Positions 1 to 8,254 of a DNA stretch of 64,000 nt are shown here, one piece after another. The position numbers were made by a program, and so were the translations under genes. The stretch is taken from positions 4,496,501 to 4,560,500 of the forward strand of contig NZ_CP092418.1 of the NCBI RefSeq assembly GCF_023716485.1. The letters run 5' to 3'. The stretch comes from Microbulbifer variabilis (lineage in GTDB: Bacteria; Pseudomonadota; Gammaproteobacteria; Pseudomonadales; Cellvibrionaceae). Under the pieces are notes generated by a model that was not told the origin of the DNA, ran no database searches, and saw only the letters and a program-made list of their open reading frames with translations. Numbering within the stretch: position 1 is the first letter of the stretch; the number at the start of each line of letters is the position of its first letter.

Positions 1-760
1 CTACTTCGGTGGAACCGGTGAAGGTGAGGCAGTCGATATCCATATGCAGGCCCAGCGCCTTACCCAAGCTACTACCTGGTCCCGGCAATACATTCAGTAC
101 GCCATCGGGCAGACCTGCTTTCTTGGCCAAACCAGCCAATTTAATCGCTGTCAGCGGGGTATTGGAGGCCGGCTTTAGAATCACACTATTGCCAGTGGCC
201 AACGCCGGCCCCAACTTCCAAGCGGTGGTGGACAATGGGAAATTCCAGGGCACGATTGCCGCCACCACCCCCAGCGGCATGCGGGTTACCAGACCAAGCT
301 CACCCGGGCCTGTAGGAGCAACTTCATCGTAGATCTTGTCGATGGCCTCACCACTCCAACGAATAGTGGTGGCTGCCCCGGGAACATCCACGGCCATGGT
401 ATCGCCAATGGGCTTACCCGCATCCAGGCTCTCCAACAGGGCAATTTCCACTAAGTGTTCTTCGATCAGTTCGGCAAATCGCACCAGGATTTTTTTGCGC
501 TGCATCGGCGGCATTTTCGACCAGACACCGGACTCAAAAGTCTCGCGTGCCACATTGACTGCCAAATCGGCATCCTGTGGACCGCAGCTGGCGATCTGCG
601 CCAATTCTTCACCATTGGCGGGGTTATAGGTGGCACGAGTTTCCCCAGATAGAGCATCTACATACTCGCCATTGATAAAGGCTCGGCCTTCAATCTTGAG
701 TGAGGCCGCCAGAGCCTGCCACTCCTGCAGGTTTTGCGGGATATTATTTTCTTCTTTCAT
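1..760 (-). CDS. NAD(P)-dependent aldehyde dehydrogenase, PuuC-like (N-terminal part)
   Basis: The N-terminal 253 residues of an aldehyde dehydrogenase run off the left edge, so no stop is visible. The translation begins MKEENNIPQNLQEW and contains the cofactor-binding landmarks VPWNFPL, a Lys in ILKPAS, and FTGST at the very end of the window; the catalytic Cys and Glu lie outside. The pattern NGEYVDAL, LLESLDAGKPI, AIRWSGEAIDK-like and GLPDGVLNVLPG is closest to PuuC-type enzymes that oxidise gamma-glutamyl-gamma-aminobutyraldehyde in putrescine breakdown, but other amino-aldehydes are possible. The ATG at 760 has a GAGGTG ribosome site 5 bases upstream. Family assignment is firm; the exact substrate is inference. 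It is probably transcribed alone, because a hairpin ends the next gene upstream. Confidence 0.9.
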   Translation of the reverse strand, partial: MKEENNIPQNLQEWQALAASLKIEGRAFINGEYVDALSGETRATYNPANGEELAQIASCGPQDADLAVNVARETFESGVWSKMPPMQRKKILVRFAELIEEHLVEIALLESLDAGKPIGDTMAVDVPGAATTIRWSGEAIDKIYDEVAPTGPGELGLVTRMPLGVVAAIVPWNFPLSTTAWKLGPALATGNSVILKPASNTPLTAIKLAGLAKKAGLPDGVLNVLPGPGSSLGKALGLHMDIDCLTFTGSTEV

Positions 761-807
761 GGCACACCTCGTCTGAGACTATTAGTTTTTTCAGGTTATA
801 TCGAAAA

Positions 808-817
808 TGTGATCACA
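808..817. promoter_or_regulatory. Perfect palindrome in the aldehyde dehydrogenase promoter region
   Basis: TGTGATCACA is a perfect 10-bp palindrome about 48 bases upstream of the aldehyde dehydrogenase start, within an AT-rich stretch. This is a plausible operator for a dimeric regulator. It is not a standard CRP site, because the two TGTGA/TCACA halves abut instead of being separated by six bases. The regulator is unknown. Confidence 0.35.
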
Positions 818-868
818 AATCAAAGGGGTTGCTGGCATCCGGCTTATTGTGGCTTGGCAAGTACATTA

Positions 869-892
869 AGGGGCCCCAAGAGGCAGGCCCCT
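869..892 (-). terminator. Hairpin terminator after the FAH-family gene
   Basis: AGGGGCC pairs with GGCCCCT across a 10-base loop, just downstream of the stop at 901 on the minus strand. Read on that strand the hairpin is followed by TTAATGT, a weak U tract. It separates the FAH gene from the aldehyde dehydrogenase. Confidence 0.5.
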
Positions 893-900
893 AAGTAGAA

Positions 901-1563
901 TTACACGACCTCAGTCTCCACCTGTAACCAATCATCCTGTAACTGCATCATCAGCTTGTCGCCGTGATGCAGCTCACCGACGCCCGCTGGGGTGCCAGTC
1001 AATACCACGTCGCCGGGTTCAAGAGTAAAGTAACTGCTGATATAGGCCACCAAATCGAGTATTGGGGTGAGCATATGCTCAGTTTTACCACACTGGCGTT
1101 GCTCGCCGTTTAGCCACAGCGAATAACTAAGCTTGTCCCAATCCGGCAACCAGTCCAATTTGACGAAAGAAGAAAGGGGGCAGGAATTATCAAAGCCCTT
1201 GGCCTTTTCCCAGGGGTGCCCGGCTTGCTTAAGTTGTGACTGTAAATCACGCAAAGTGAGATCCAGCGAGAGACCCAGCCCAGCAATTGCCGGGGGAACT
1301 TCTGTCGCATTGGCATCGGTCAATTTCTTATCGATCAGCAGTGCCAACTCACCCTCGAAGTGACAGCTGCCACGTCCCGTGGGCAGGTGAATAGGTTTGG
1401 CCATGTCTACTGCCGCAGTAGCCGGTTTGATAAACAGCAACGGCTCCTCAGGTACCGGATTATTCAACTCGGCGGCGTGGTCGGCATAGTTTCGCCCCAC
1501 ACAGATAATCTTGCCTAGCTTGTAAGGAACTTCACTGCCACAGGTAAATTGGTGTTGGTACAT
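901..1563 (-). CDS. Fumarylacetoacetate hydrolase (FAH) family protein
   Basis: This 220-residue cytosolic enzyme belongs to the FAH superfamily, which hydrolyses or decarboxylates C-C bonds in beta-dicarbonyl acids with Mg2+ or Mn2+. VGRNYADH near residue 22, the metal-ligand pair E70/E72 in CHFEGELALLI, D101 in SLDLTLRDLQ and LTGTPAGVG near the C-terminus are the family signatures. Length and layout match the short YcgM/FAHD1-type acylpyruvases rather than the longer tyrosine-pathway FAH. The likely substrate is therefore an acylpyruvate or oxaloacetate, though this cannot be settled from sequence. No clear ribosome site precedes the ATG at 1563. The gene is divergent from serA and ends in a hairpin. 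Confidence 0.88.
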   Translation of the reverse strand: MYQHQFTCGSEVPYKLGKIICVGRNYADHAAELNNPVPEEPLLFIKPATAAVDMAKPIHLPTGRGSCHFEGELALLIDKKLTDANATEVPPAIAGLGLSLDLTLRDLQSQLKQAGHPWEKAKGFDNSCPLSSFVKLDWLPDWDKLSYSLWLNGEQRQCGKTEHMLTPILDLVAYISSYFTLEPGDVVLTGTPAGVGELHHGDKLMMQLQDDWLQVETEVV

Positions 1564-1713
1564 AAATAAATAAGATAGTTAGGATAGGAATTTCGAATAA
1601 AGCGATATAACCAGCATGTGCTATGATCGCGCCTTCGCCTGACTTCGGCACCTCTTAGAAGTGGCAAAGCACTTTTTACATCGCGTTACCCGCACTCAGT
1701 GAAGAGATAGTTT

Positions 1714-2961
1714 ATGGCTCCGCACAATTCCGATCAAAGAAAGTCCCTGCAAAAAGACAAGATTCGCATCCTGCTGCTGGAAGGTGTACACCAGTCGGCT
1801 ATTGATCTGTTGGCCTCCCGTGGCTACACCAACGTAGAGTTTCTAAAAACTTCCCTGCCCGAAGATCGGTTGATCGAGAAGATCACGGATGCCCATTTTA
1901 TCGGTATTCGCTCCCGCACCCAGCTGACCCGCAAGGTGCTAGAAAATGCCCCGAAACTGGTTGCCGTTGGCTGTTTCTGTATCGGAACCAACCAAGTGGA
2001 CCTGCAAGCGGCCACTGAGCTCGGTGTTGCCGTATTTAACGCGCCTTATTCCAATACCCGCAGCGTGGCGGAGCTGATTATCGCCGAGACCATCTTCATG
2101 CTGCGCGGTATCCCAGAGAAAAATGCCGTGTGCCATCGCGGTGGCTGGCTCAAATCCGCAGTGGGCTCCTTCGAAGCCCGCGGTAAAACCCTGGGGATTA
2201 TCGGTTACGGTGCTATTGGCTCGCAGGTATCAGTCATGGCTGAGGCCATCGGTATGCGGGTGAAATTTTATGATGTCATCACCAAGCTACCGTTGGGCAA
2301 CGCCAGCCAGGTAGGCTCCTTGCAGGAGTTACTGCGCGAGTCCGATGTCGTTTCCCTGCATGTACCCGAGCTGCCCTCTACCAAAATGATGATGGGTGCC
2401 GAAGAAATCGCACAAATGAAGCCCGGCGCCATATTGCTAAACGCCTCCCGTGGCACCGTGGTGAATATTGAAGCCCTGGCAGAAGCCCTCAATAGTAAGC
2501 ACCTGGCCGGTGCCGCTATCGATGTATTCCCGGTAGAGCCACGCGGCAATGACGATGAATTTCTCTCCCCACTGCGCGGCATCGACAACGCCCTGCTGAC
2601 TCCCCACGTGGGCGGCTCCACCATGGAAGCCCAGGAAAATATCGGCACCGAGGTGGCGGAAAAACTGGCGCACTACTCCGATAACGGTACCACCACCAGC
2701 TCTGTGAATTTCCCCGAGGTGGCACTGCCAGGACACGCCGGTACCCATCGCCTGCTGCATATCCACAAAAATGTCCCCGGTGTATTGAGTGCCATTAACC
2801 AGGTGTTCTCAGATAATGCCATCAACATCTCTGCCCAATACCTGCAGACTAACGAGACAGTGGGTTATGTGGTGATTGATGTGGATGCGGCTTACTCGGA
2901 CCTAGCGCTGGAAAAACTGAAGAATATCCCCGGCACCCTGCGCTGCCGCGTGTTGTTCTAG
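1714..2961 (+). CDS. serA: D-3-phosphoglycerate dehydrogenase
   Basis: SerA oxidises 3-phosphoglycerate to 3-phosphohydroxypyruvate, the committed step of serine synthesis. The 415-residue length is that of the E. coli-type enzyme. Visible are the Rossmann GYGAIG motif at residues 164-169, R246 in NASRGTVV, E275 in FPVEP and the catalytic H298 in LLTPHVGGST. A C-terminal ACT domain from about residue 340 carries the serine feedback site. The start at 1714 has GAGAT about 6 bases upstream. A short upstream extension (residues 1-15) is polar and not conserved in type. A GC-rich hairpin follows the stop. The gene appears monocistronic and is divergent from the FAH-family gene. Confidence 0.97.
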   Translation: MAPHNSDQRKSLQKDKIRILLLEGVHQSAIDLLASRGYTNVEFLKTSLPEDRLIEKITDAHFIGIRSRTQLTRKVLENAPKLVAVGCFCIGTNQVDLQAATELGVAVFNAPYSNTRSVAELIIAETIFMLRGIPEKNAVCHRGGWLKSAVGSFEARGKTLGIIGYGAIGSQVSVMAEAIGMRVKFYDVITKLPLGNASQVGSLQELLRESDVVSLHVPELPSTKMMMGAEEIAQMKPGAILLNASRGTVVNIEALAEALNSKHLAGAAIDVFPVEPRGNDDEFLSPLRGIDNALLTPHVGGSTMEAQENIGTEVAEKLAHYSDNGTTTSSVNFPEVALPGHAGTHRLLHIHKNVPGVLSAINQVFSDNAINISAQYLQTNETVGYVVIDVDAAYSDLALEKLKNIPGTLRCRVLF

Positions 2962-2982
2962 CTCCCTAGAAAGCCCTCTATG

Positions 2983-3016
2983 GACGGGTGTGCAACTCCT
3001 CTGCCACCCGTCTTTC
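2983..3016 (+). terminator. Probable Rho-independent terminator of serA
   Basis: GACGGGTG (2983-2990) pairs perfectly with CACCCGTC (3005-3012) over a 14-base loop, followed by TTTCT. It lies 22 bases after the serA stop. Confidence 0.6.
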
Positions 3017-3165
3017 TGCGCCCTCAGCTGATCGATAAAAGGATTGATCCACCATGGCGCTCACTTCTACAATAGCAGCTCCTATTCTGTTGGTTCAGTC
3101 CCACACGCACCCTCTCGCGTGACCGGGCCCAAGCCAACATCGCATTTTCCATAGCAGGTGTTCCC

Positions 3166-4074
3166 TTGCGCAACAACGATACCGCCACTACCGGCTTTCT
3201 CGCCGGCGTTGCCGCCTTCCTTATTTGGGGGCTGGCCCCAATTTACTTTAATCAGCTACAAGGCATTCCCGCAGCTGAGATCCTCGCCCACCGCAGTATC
3301 TGGTCCTTCGCGCTGGCGCTGCTGATTATGTTACTGCTGGGCAAATTGCCCGATCTTATCCGCACTCTGCGCGACCACAAGAAAATGCGGGTGTTGACCC
3401 TTACTACCGCACTGATTGGCGGTAACTGGCTGGTATTTATTTGGGCTATTAACAATGGCCATCTGCTGGAAAGTAGTCTCGGCTACTACATCAACCCATT
3501 AATCAATATTGTCCTGGGGGTTTTATTCCTAGGAGAAAAATTGCGGCGCCTACAATGGTTGGCGGTGGCGCTTGCCGCCATGGGTATTGTCCACGAACTC
3601 TGGCAGTTCGGCCGTGTGCCGGTCATCGCCCTATTCCTGGCTGGGTCTTTCGCCCTCTATGGGCTTGCGCGCAAACGTGCGCCGGTGGAAAGCCTTACCG
3701 GGCTGGCCATAGAGACTCTGTATATGTTGCCGGTAGCCTTGATCTACCTGCTTTGGAGCGCCAGCCCCACCAGTAACTTATTGAACAACGGCTGGGAACT
3801 AAACAGTCTGTTGGTATTGGCCGGCCCCGTCACCCTAGTGCCACTGCTGTTATTCACAATTGCTGCGCGCAGGCTGAACTTATCCACGGTGGGATTCCTG
3901 CAGTACATCGGGCCCTCACTAATGCTGGTGGTCGCCACCCAAATGCTTGGTGAGCCATTTAGCGAGGGCAAACTCACTACCTTTATGTTTGTATGGATGG
4001 GTCTAGCGCTCTACTCAATGGATGCCCTGGCACAAAGACGCAAACTCCATTTGCAGGGCAAGGCCTCACTTTAA
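3166..4074 (+). CDS. rarD: RarD-type EamA/DMT-family transporter
   Basis: A 302-residue inner-membrane protein with about ten hydrophobic segments and the duplicated EamA (DUF6) architecture. The pattern FLIWGLAPIYF, ILAHRSIWS, NWLVFIWAINNGHLLESSLGYYINPL and TVGFLQYIGPSLMLV is characteristic of the RarD subfamily. RarD proteins are named from a chloramphenicol-sensitivity phenotype in Pseudomonas; the real substrate is unknown. The start is the TTG at 3166, preceded by AGGTG; the next ATG would delete the first transmembrane segments. It is probably transcribed from the 200-bp gap behind the serA terminator. Confidence 0.92.
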   Translation: MRNNDTATTGFLAGVAAFLIWGLAPIYFNQLQGIPAAEILAHRSIWSFALALLIMLLLGKLPDLIRTLRDHKKMRVLTLTTALIGGNWLVFIWAINNGHLLESSLGYYINPLINIVLGVLFLGEKLRRLQWLAVALAAMGIVHELWQFGRVPVIALFLAGSFALYGLARKRAPVESLTGLAIETLYMLPVALIYLLWSASPTSNLLNNGWELNSLLVLAGPVTLVPLLLFTIAARRLNLSTVGFLQYIGPSLMLVVATQMLGEPFSEGKLTTFMFVWMGLALYSMDALAQRRKLHLQGKASL

Positions 4075-4136
4075 GGATAAGCTTCGCCAGCCCAGTGTGT
4101 GAAAATGGCGGCTACGGATAAGGATTAAGTACCGCC

Positions 4137-5216
4137 ATGCACCAACCCCCTCAACTTTCAATCGATAAGTTGCCGCTTCCCGGCCGGCAGCAGTTACTTA
4201 CGGTGCTAATCGCCATACTGGCTTGGACCCTGCTCCTAGGACTTTACTGGAAAGGTACTTATCCAGAACTGCTGGTGCGCACCAGCAGTTCCGCACTGGC
4301 CGCGCTGCTGTCTTACAGACTGTTGGAACATTGGCCCCAAAAGTTACCGCAATCATTACCGCGCTGGGCCCTTCAAGTTGTTGGGGTAGCTCTATCCATA
4401 CCCTTGGCCTTACTGACCGTCTACATGGGCACAGCAGAAGAAGGTGGACCCTCATTTTGGCAAAACCACGACCAGCACCTGGGCTTTCTTGCCATTATGG
4501 TAACCGGTGTATTGTTTGCCCCCTGGATCGCCATGTCCGCCCTATTGCGCCAGCGAGATGAAATAGTACGCGAGCAGGCCAGACAATTTGAACGTGCGCG
4601 GGGCGCACTGGAGCGGCAGGCACTGGATAGTCGCTTGCGATTGTTACAGTCCCAGGTAACGCCACACTTCCTTTTTAATACGCTCGCCAATGTGCGCGAG
4701 TTGGTGGATTCCGCCTCTCCACAGGCACCAGCACTACTGGACAGCCTGATCACCTATCTGCGTGCAACCATTCCACAGTTGGATTCAAGCCAGAGCACTC
4801 TTGGCCAAGAACTGTCCCTGGTCAAAGCTTACCTGTCCCTGATGAAAATGCGCATGCCCGATCGCCTGCATTTTTCTATCAATGCCGATGAAGAGGTTCA
4901 CTCACTACCCTGCCCTTCTTTGGCCTTATTGACCCTTGTTGAAAATGCCGTTCGCCATGGCATAGATCCCAGCGAAAGCGGCGGTGAAATAAAAATACGT
5001 GTACTCCTACATAAAGGTATGTGCAGGGTAAAAGTTCAAGATACCGGGGTGGGCATGCAAGGTAAAACCAGCGGAATGGGGACAGGACTTTCAACATTGC
5101 GAGAACGTTTACGCCTTACTTTTGGGGAAACGGCTTCGCTGGAATTATCGGCCCTACAACCTCGGGGAATGCTCGCAGAAATCCACTACCCTATCGCCAG
5201 GAAACAACACCTATGA
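4137..5216 (+). CDS. Sensor histidine kinase, LytS/AlgZ type
   Basis: A 359-residue membrane sensor kinase. Four hydrophobic segments (about 20-37, 46-62, 78-98, 114-137) are followed by a short coiled linker. The His_kinase (PF06580) phosphoacceptor motif QVTPHFLFNTL carries the predicted H177. A C-terminal HATPase domain shows N-box VENAVRHGI, DTGVGM and GTGLSTLRERL. There is no separate periplasmic sensor domain, so the stimulus is probably sensed in or at the membrane. The stop overlaps the start of the LytTR regulator by four bases (ATGA), so the two are translationally coupled. The layout matches AlgZ(FimS)/AlgR of Pseudomonas; the regulon here is unknown. Confidence 0.93.
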   Translation: MHQPPQLSIDKLPLPGRQQLLTVLIAILAWTLLLGLYWKGTYPELLVRTSSSALAALLSYRLLEHWPQKLPQSLPRWALQVVGVALSIPLALLTVYMGTAEEGGPSFWQNHDQHLGFLAIMVTGVLFAPWIAMSALLRQRDEIVREQARQFERARGALERQALDSRLRLLQSQVTPHFLFNTLANVRELVDSASPQAPALLDSLITYLRATIPQLDSSQSTLGQELSLVKAYLSLMKMRMPDRLHFSINADEEVHSLPCPSLALLTLVENAVRHGIDPSESGGEIKIRVLLHKGMCRVKVQDTGVGMQGKTSGMGTGLSTLRERLRLTFGETASLELSALQPRGMLAEIHYPIARKQHL

Positions 5217-5995
5217 CACTGTGCACTGCTACCGCCCTGGTCGCCGATGATGAGCCCCTACTGCGTCAAGCCCTTATTCGCAAACTTGCCGCCCAATGGC
5301 CCGAATTGGAAGTTGTGGCGGAGGCGCGCAATGGCCGAGAAGCCATAGAGTTATTTGAGCTCCACCAGCCGGATATTTGCTTTCTCGATATCCAAATGCC
5401 GGGTATTTCCGGCGTTGAGGCAGCACAGGAAATTGGCCGCCGCGCCCATTTGGTCTTTATTACCGCCTACGATCAATATGCCGTGAAGGCCTTCCAGCAA
5501 GAAGCCCTGGATTATCTGGTTAAGCCTGTGGAAAACGACCGACTAGCCAACACCGTGTCTCGTCTGCAAGAACGCCTGCAAATGACAAGCTCAGTAAAAA
5601 ACAGCCTTCAGTCGTTGGAACAAATTACCGAGCAGTTTCAAAAGACGCAACCAAGCAATTATTTGCGCTGGATTAAAGCCTCTATTGGAAACACCCTGCG
5701 TTTAATCGCGGTAGAGGATATCCACTATTTACGTTCCGATGAAAAATATACGCTAATAGCCTGGAGTGAATCACATGGGAAGACATCTGAAGCACTGATT
5801 AAAACACCTCTAAAAGACCTTTCTGCCCAGCTGGACCCACAACATTTCGTACAAGTACATCGCTCAGTAGTCGTTAACTTTAAAGCCATTCAACATGTCA
5901 TCCGAGACGGAGATACAGCTCAAATACATTTAAAATATTGCCAGGAAGTTTTGCCTGTCAGCAGACGCTATATGCACTTATTTAAGCAAATGTAA
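5213..5995 (+). CDS. LytTR-family response regulator (AlgR/LytR type)
   Basis: A 260-residue response regulator. The N-terminal receiver has the acidic cluster ADDE near residues 11-14, phosphoacceptor D59 in CFLDIQMPG and the conserved Lys in DYLVKPVEN. After a linker, residues about 150-258 form a LytTR DNA-binding domain (RWIKASIGNTLRLIAVEDI, YLRSDEKYT, FVQVHRSVVVNF, LPVSRRY). LytTR domains bind direct repeats about one helical turn apart rather than inverted repeats. It overlaps the kinase gene by four bases, making this a cognate pair. Targets cannot be read from the window. Confidence 0.94.
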   Translation: MTLCTATALVADDEPLLRQALIRKLAAQWPELEVVAEARNGREAIELFELHQPDICFLDIQMPGISGVEAAQEIGRRAHLVFITAYDQYAVKAFQQEALDYLVKPVENDRLANTVSRLQERLQMTSSVKNSLQSLEQITEQFQKTQPSNYLRWIKASIGNTLRLIAVEDIHYLRSDEKYTLIAWSESHGKTSEALIKTPLKDLSAQLDPQHFVQVHRSVVVNFKAIQHVIRDGDTAQIHLKYCQEVLPVSRRYMHLFKQM

Positions 5996-6138
5996 CCAAA
6001 GCAAAGACTGGTTTTATACCTCGGTAATTAAAAGAACTTAAAAAGATAAGATCTGAAGTCTAGGGATGAACAAAATGGAAGTTTTATAGATCCGGGCTTA
6101 CTCTTGGTTTATCTCCAAGATCAACGATTGGCAAAAAA

Positions 6139-7290
6139 ATGCTGAAAGTTTTCGCCAAACTTTTCCTGGCCATTCTACTCTTCTCAATTCTGTCTTCTCA
6201 TTCGACAGCCAAACAACCTGAATCCCTTCGTCACTATCCTCCCTATGTGGAAGACGATGGCAAGATGCATATTTACTTCTGTGGCACCGGAACCCCGGAC
6301 CCGGCCTATCAATGGCTGCGCCATCCTGCCTGTGTAGCAATACGCAGTAGTGGAAAATTATTCCTAGTTGATGCGGGTGAAGGTACGACAGCGCGTATCG
6401 GCCAGCTGGATCTTAACTTGGCTCAAGTGGACCCTATATTTATTACTCACTGGCACTCCGATCATTTTGGGGGGCTGGCAATGGTGATTAATGAATCCTG
6501 GTTTGTAGGCGCCAGCAAACCGATCAACGTTTATGGGCCCTATGGTATTTTCAACATTATGGAGGGGATCAGGAAGAGTTTTGGACCCGATATTCTCTTT
6601 AGATCAGCAAATAGACAAGGGATACTCGATCCCGTTTTAGCTGTTGCCACTCCACACCTAATAAATATTGCCGGAGATCAATCGGAAGTTATTCAGGAAG
6701 TCTGGCACCATGGAAACACTACGGTTTCTGTCTTTGCCGTGCATCATGAACCCGTATTTCCAGCATTTGGCTATGAGATACGTTTCGGTCCTTGTAAAGT
6801 CATTATCACCGGAGATACCCATGTATTCGATGGCCTGGAAAATATTGAACGTGACGCGGATTTATTAATTTCTGAAGCCCTCAGCTATGCTCAATACATT
6901 AGTAAACTCAAGCAAACGGGGAACAATCGCAGGGCACGACTTCGCTATGAAAAAGCGGATCAAATCATTCATTATCACTCTAACACCCTGGATATTGCCA
7001 AAATGGCAACTAAAGCTGGAGTAAAATCTGTAGCTTTGACTCATCTTATTCCACCCCCGGTAACGGAAGCCGATAAAAAGGAATTTATTGCCGGCATGAG
7101 CAACTATTACACGGGCCCTATCAGAGTAATGGATGACTTAGATAAAATAACACTTGCAGATAGTGGACGCGGACAATGTAGGGTGGAGTATCCATCAGAC
7201 AGCAAGAACAATAAAGCAAGTAAAAAACCCACAAATAAGCAAGACATACAACATAAGCAATCAACAGAAAATAGCGGCTCTAAACTCTAA
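6139..7290 (+). CDS. Exported metallo-beta-lactamase-fold hydrolase
   Basis: A 383-residue protein with an N-terminal Sec signal peptide (hydrophobic residues about 5-20, cleavage near STA-K). The metal motif HxHxDH is intact as H104-W-H106-S-D108-H109 (FITHWHSDHFGG). Later ligands are likely HHEP, GDTH and the His of LTHLIPP. The fold and the GTGTPDP opening resemble the ribonuclease Z/arylsulfatase branch, but export argues against tRNA processing. A periplasmic phosphodiesterase, sulfatase or lactonase is more likely; the substrate is unknown. The last 30 residues are Lys/Asn/Ser-rich. The exported cupin gene starts 25 bases downstream, so the two are probably cotranscribed. Base composition is AT-richer than the preceding genes. 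Confidence 0.82.
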   Translation: MLKVFAKLFLAILLFSILSSHSTAKQPESLRHYPPYVEDDGKMHIYFCGTGTPDPAYQWLRHPACVAIRSSGKLFLVDAGEGTTARIGQLDLNLAQVDPIFITHWHSDHFGGLAMVINESWFVGASKPINVYGPYGIFNIMEGIRKSFGPDILFRSANRQGILDPVLAVATPHLINIAGDQSEVIQEVWHHGNTTVSVFAVHHEPVFPAFGYEIRFGPCKVIITGDTHVFDGLENIERDADLLISEALSYAQYISKLKQTGNNRRARLRYEKADQIIHYHSNTLDIAKMATKAGVKSVALTHLIPPPVTEADKKEFIAGMSNYYTGPIRVMDDLDKITLADSGRGQCRVEYPSDSKNNKASKKPTNKQDIQHKQSTENSGSKL

Positions 7291-7315
7291 CCTGAAAATC
7301 ATATGGAAACTCCTT

Positions 7316-7765
7316 ATGAAGTCTCTTCAAACTATGATTCTTGTATCTGCTTGCCTAACACTTCCCTTAAGTGCTAAGGGAGAGGCAGATATTGGTGGTG
7401 TAACGTTCGAAAAATTAGTGGCTTCAAGCAAAGACTGGGAGGGGCATAAACTCCCTGAAATGAAACCGGGTCAACAAGAGCTAACTATTGTTCGCGTAAA
7501 AATCCCCCCAGGAAAGCAAATGCCAGTACACAAACATCCTGTTTTAAACGGTGTGTATATTGAGAAAGGCACGTTGACTATTGTTCTTCCTGGACAAAAA
7601 GAAACACTAACTCTCGGAGAGGGAAAAGCTTTTATTGAGGTCACCAATAAATGGCATTATGGTCGCAACGATGGTAGTGAACCAGTAACTATCATTCTTT
7701 TCTACTCTGGCCCTGAAGGGGAACCAACAACCATTTTCAAAAATCCAGAAGAAAAAATAAATTAA
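7316..7765 (+). CDS. Exported small cupin-domain protein
   Basis: A 149-residue protein with a signal peptide (hydrophobic residues about 6-20, cleavage near LSA-KG) and one cupin barrel. Motif 1 has H72 and H74 (MPVHKHPVLNGVYIEKG) with a Glu near residue 83; motif 2 has H114 (NKWHYGRN). These are the usual metal ligands of mononuclear cupins. The reading frame is open upstream to 7154, inside the previous gene. The ATG at 7316 is chosen because it begins the signal peptide and has a GGAAA site. Its partner is the exported MBL-fold hydrolase, so the pair may act on the same periplasmic small molecule; no reaction can be assigned. Confidence 0.8.
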   Translation: MKSLQTMILVSACLTLPLSAKGEADIGGVTFEKLVASSKDWEGHKLPEMKPGQQELTIVRVKIPPGKQMPVHKHPVLNGVYIEKGTLTIVLPGQKETLTLGEGKAFIEVTNKWHYGRNDGSEPVTIILFYSGPEGEPTTIFKNPEEKIN

Positions 7766-7825
7766 GGCAACATAAAAAATAAAATTTAATGGCTACTCAC
7801 ATTAGCCTGTCTCGTTAGCGCACCA

Positions 7826-7858
7826 AGAATCGCCAGCACAATTAAGGCTGGCGATTCT
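7826..7858. terminator. 12-bp perfect hairpin between convergent genes
   Basis: AGAATCGCCAGC (7826-7837) pairs perfectly with GCTGGCGATTCT (7847-7858) over a nine-base loop. It sits between the cupin gene (+) and the VOC gene (-). It probably ends both transcripts, although neither side has a long T tract. Confidence 0.55.
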
Positions 7859-7873
7859 ATCAAATCAGAAACT

Positions 7874-8254
7874 TTACCCCACCCGATGTAAGGCACAAAT
7901 TTTATTTCCTGCAGGATCACGCAAATAGGCAATATACAATTTGCCAGCTACACCCTCACGTATTCCAGGAGGATCTTCACAAGCAACCCCGCCATTAGCA
8001 AGACCTGCTTGATGCCAAGCATCAGCTTCTTCAGTACTCTTTGCACTAAAACCTATAGTACCGCCATTGGCATGAGAAGCTACTTCCCCATCAATAGGCT
8101 TGGAAATAGCAAAGACACCGGTTTTAGTGAAGTAAAAGCAGCGACCTTTTTCATCAATAACACCTGGCTCATACCCCAGAGCACCTAAAACAGCATCATA
8201 AAATGCTTTAGACCGCTGAACATCATTAGCACCAACCATGATATGACTAAACAT
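7874..8254 (-). CDS. VOC-superfamily (glyoxalase/bleomycin-resistance-like) protein
   Basis: A 126-residue single-domain VOC protein starting MFSHIMVGANDVQRSKAFYDAVLG. VOC proteins bind a divalent metal through His/Glu residues and act as lyases, isomerases, dioxygenases or drug-binding proteins. The H4 ligand, the FSA/TIGF strand and the C-terminal RDPAGNKICALHR are typical. The frame is open to 8284, but the ATG at 8254 is preceded by AGGAGG at ideal spacing and gives the family's standard N-terminus. This subgroup is usually annotated simply as VOC family; the substrate is unknown. The gene is convergent with the cupin gene. Confidence 0.85.
   Translation of the reverse strand: MFSHIMVGANDVQRSKAFYDAVLGALGYEPGVIDEKGRCFYFTKTGVFAISKPIDGEVASHANGGTIGFSAKSTEEADAWHQAGLANGGVACEDPPGIREGVAGKLYIAYLRDPAGNKICALHRVG

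Noticed and set aside
808..817. CRP binding site
   Set aside because: The TGTGA and TCACA halves overlap with no six-base spacer.
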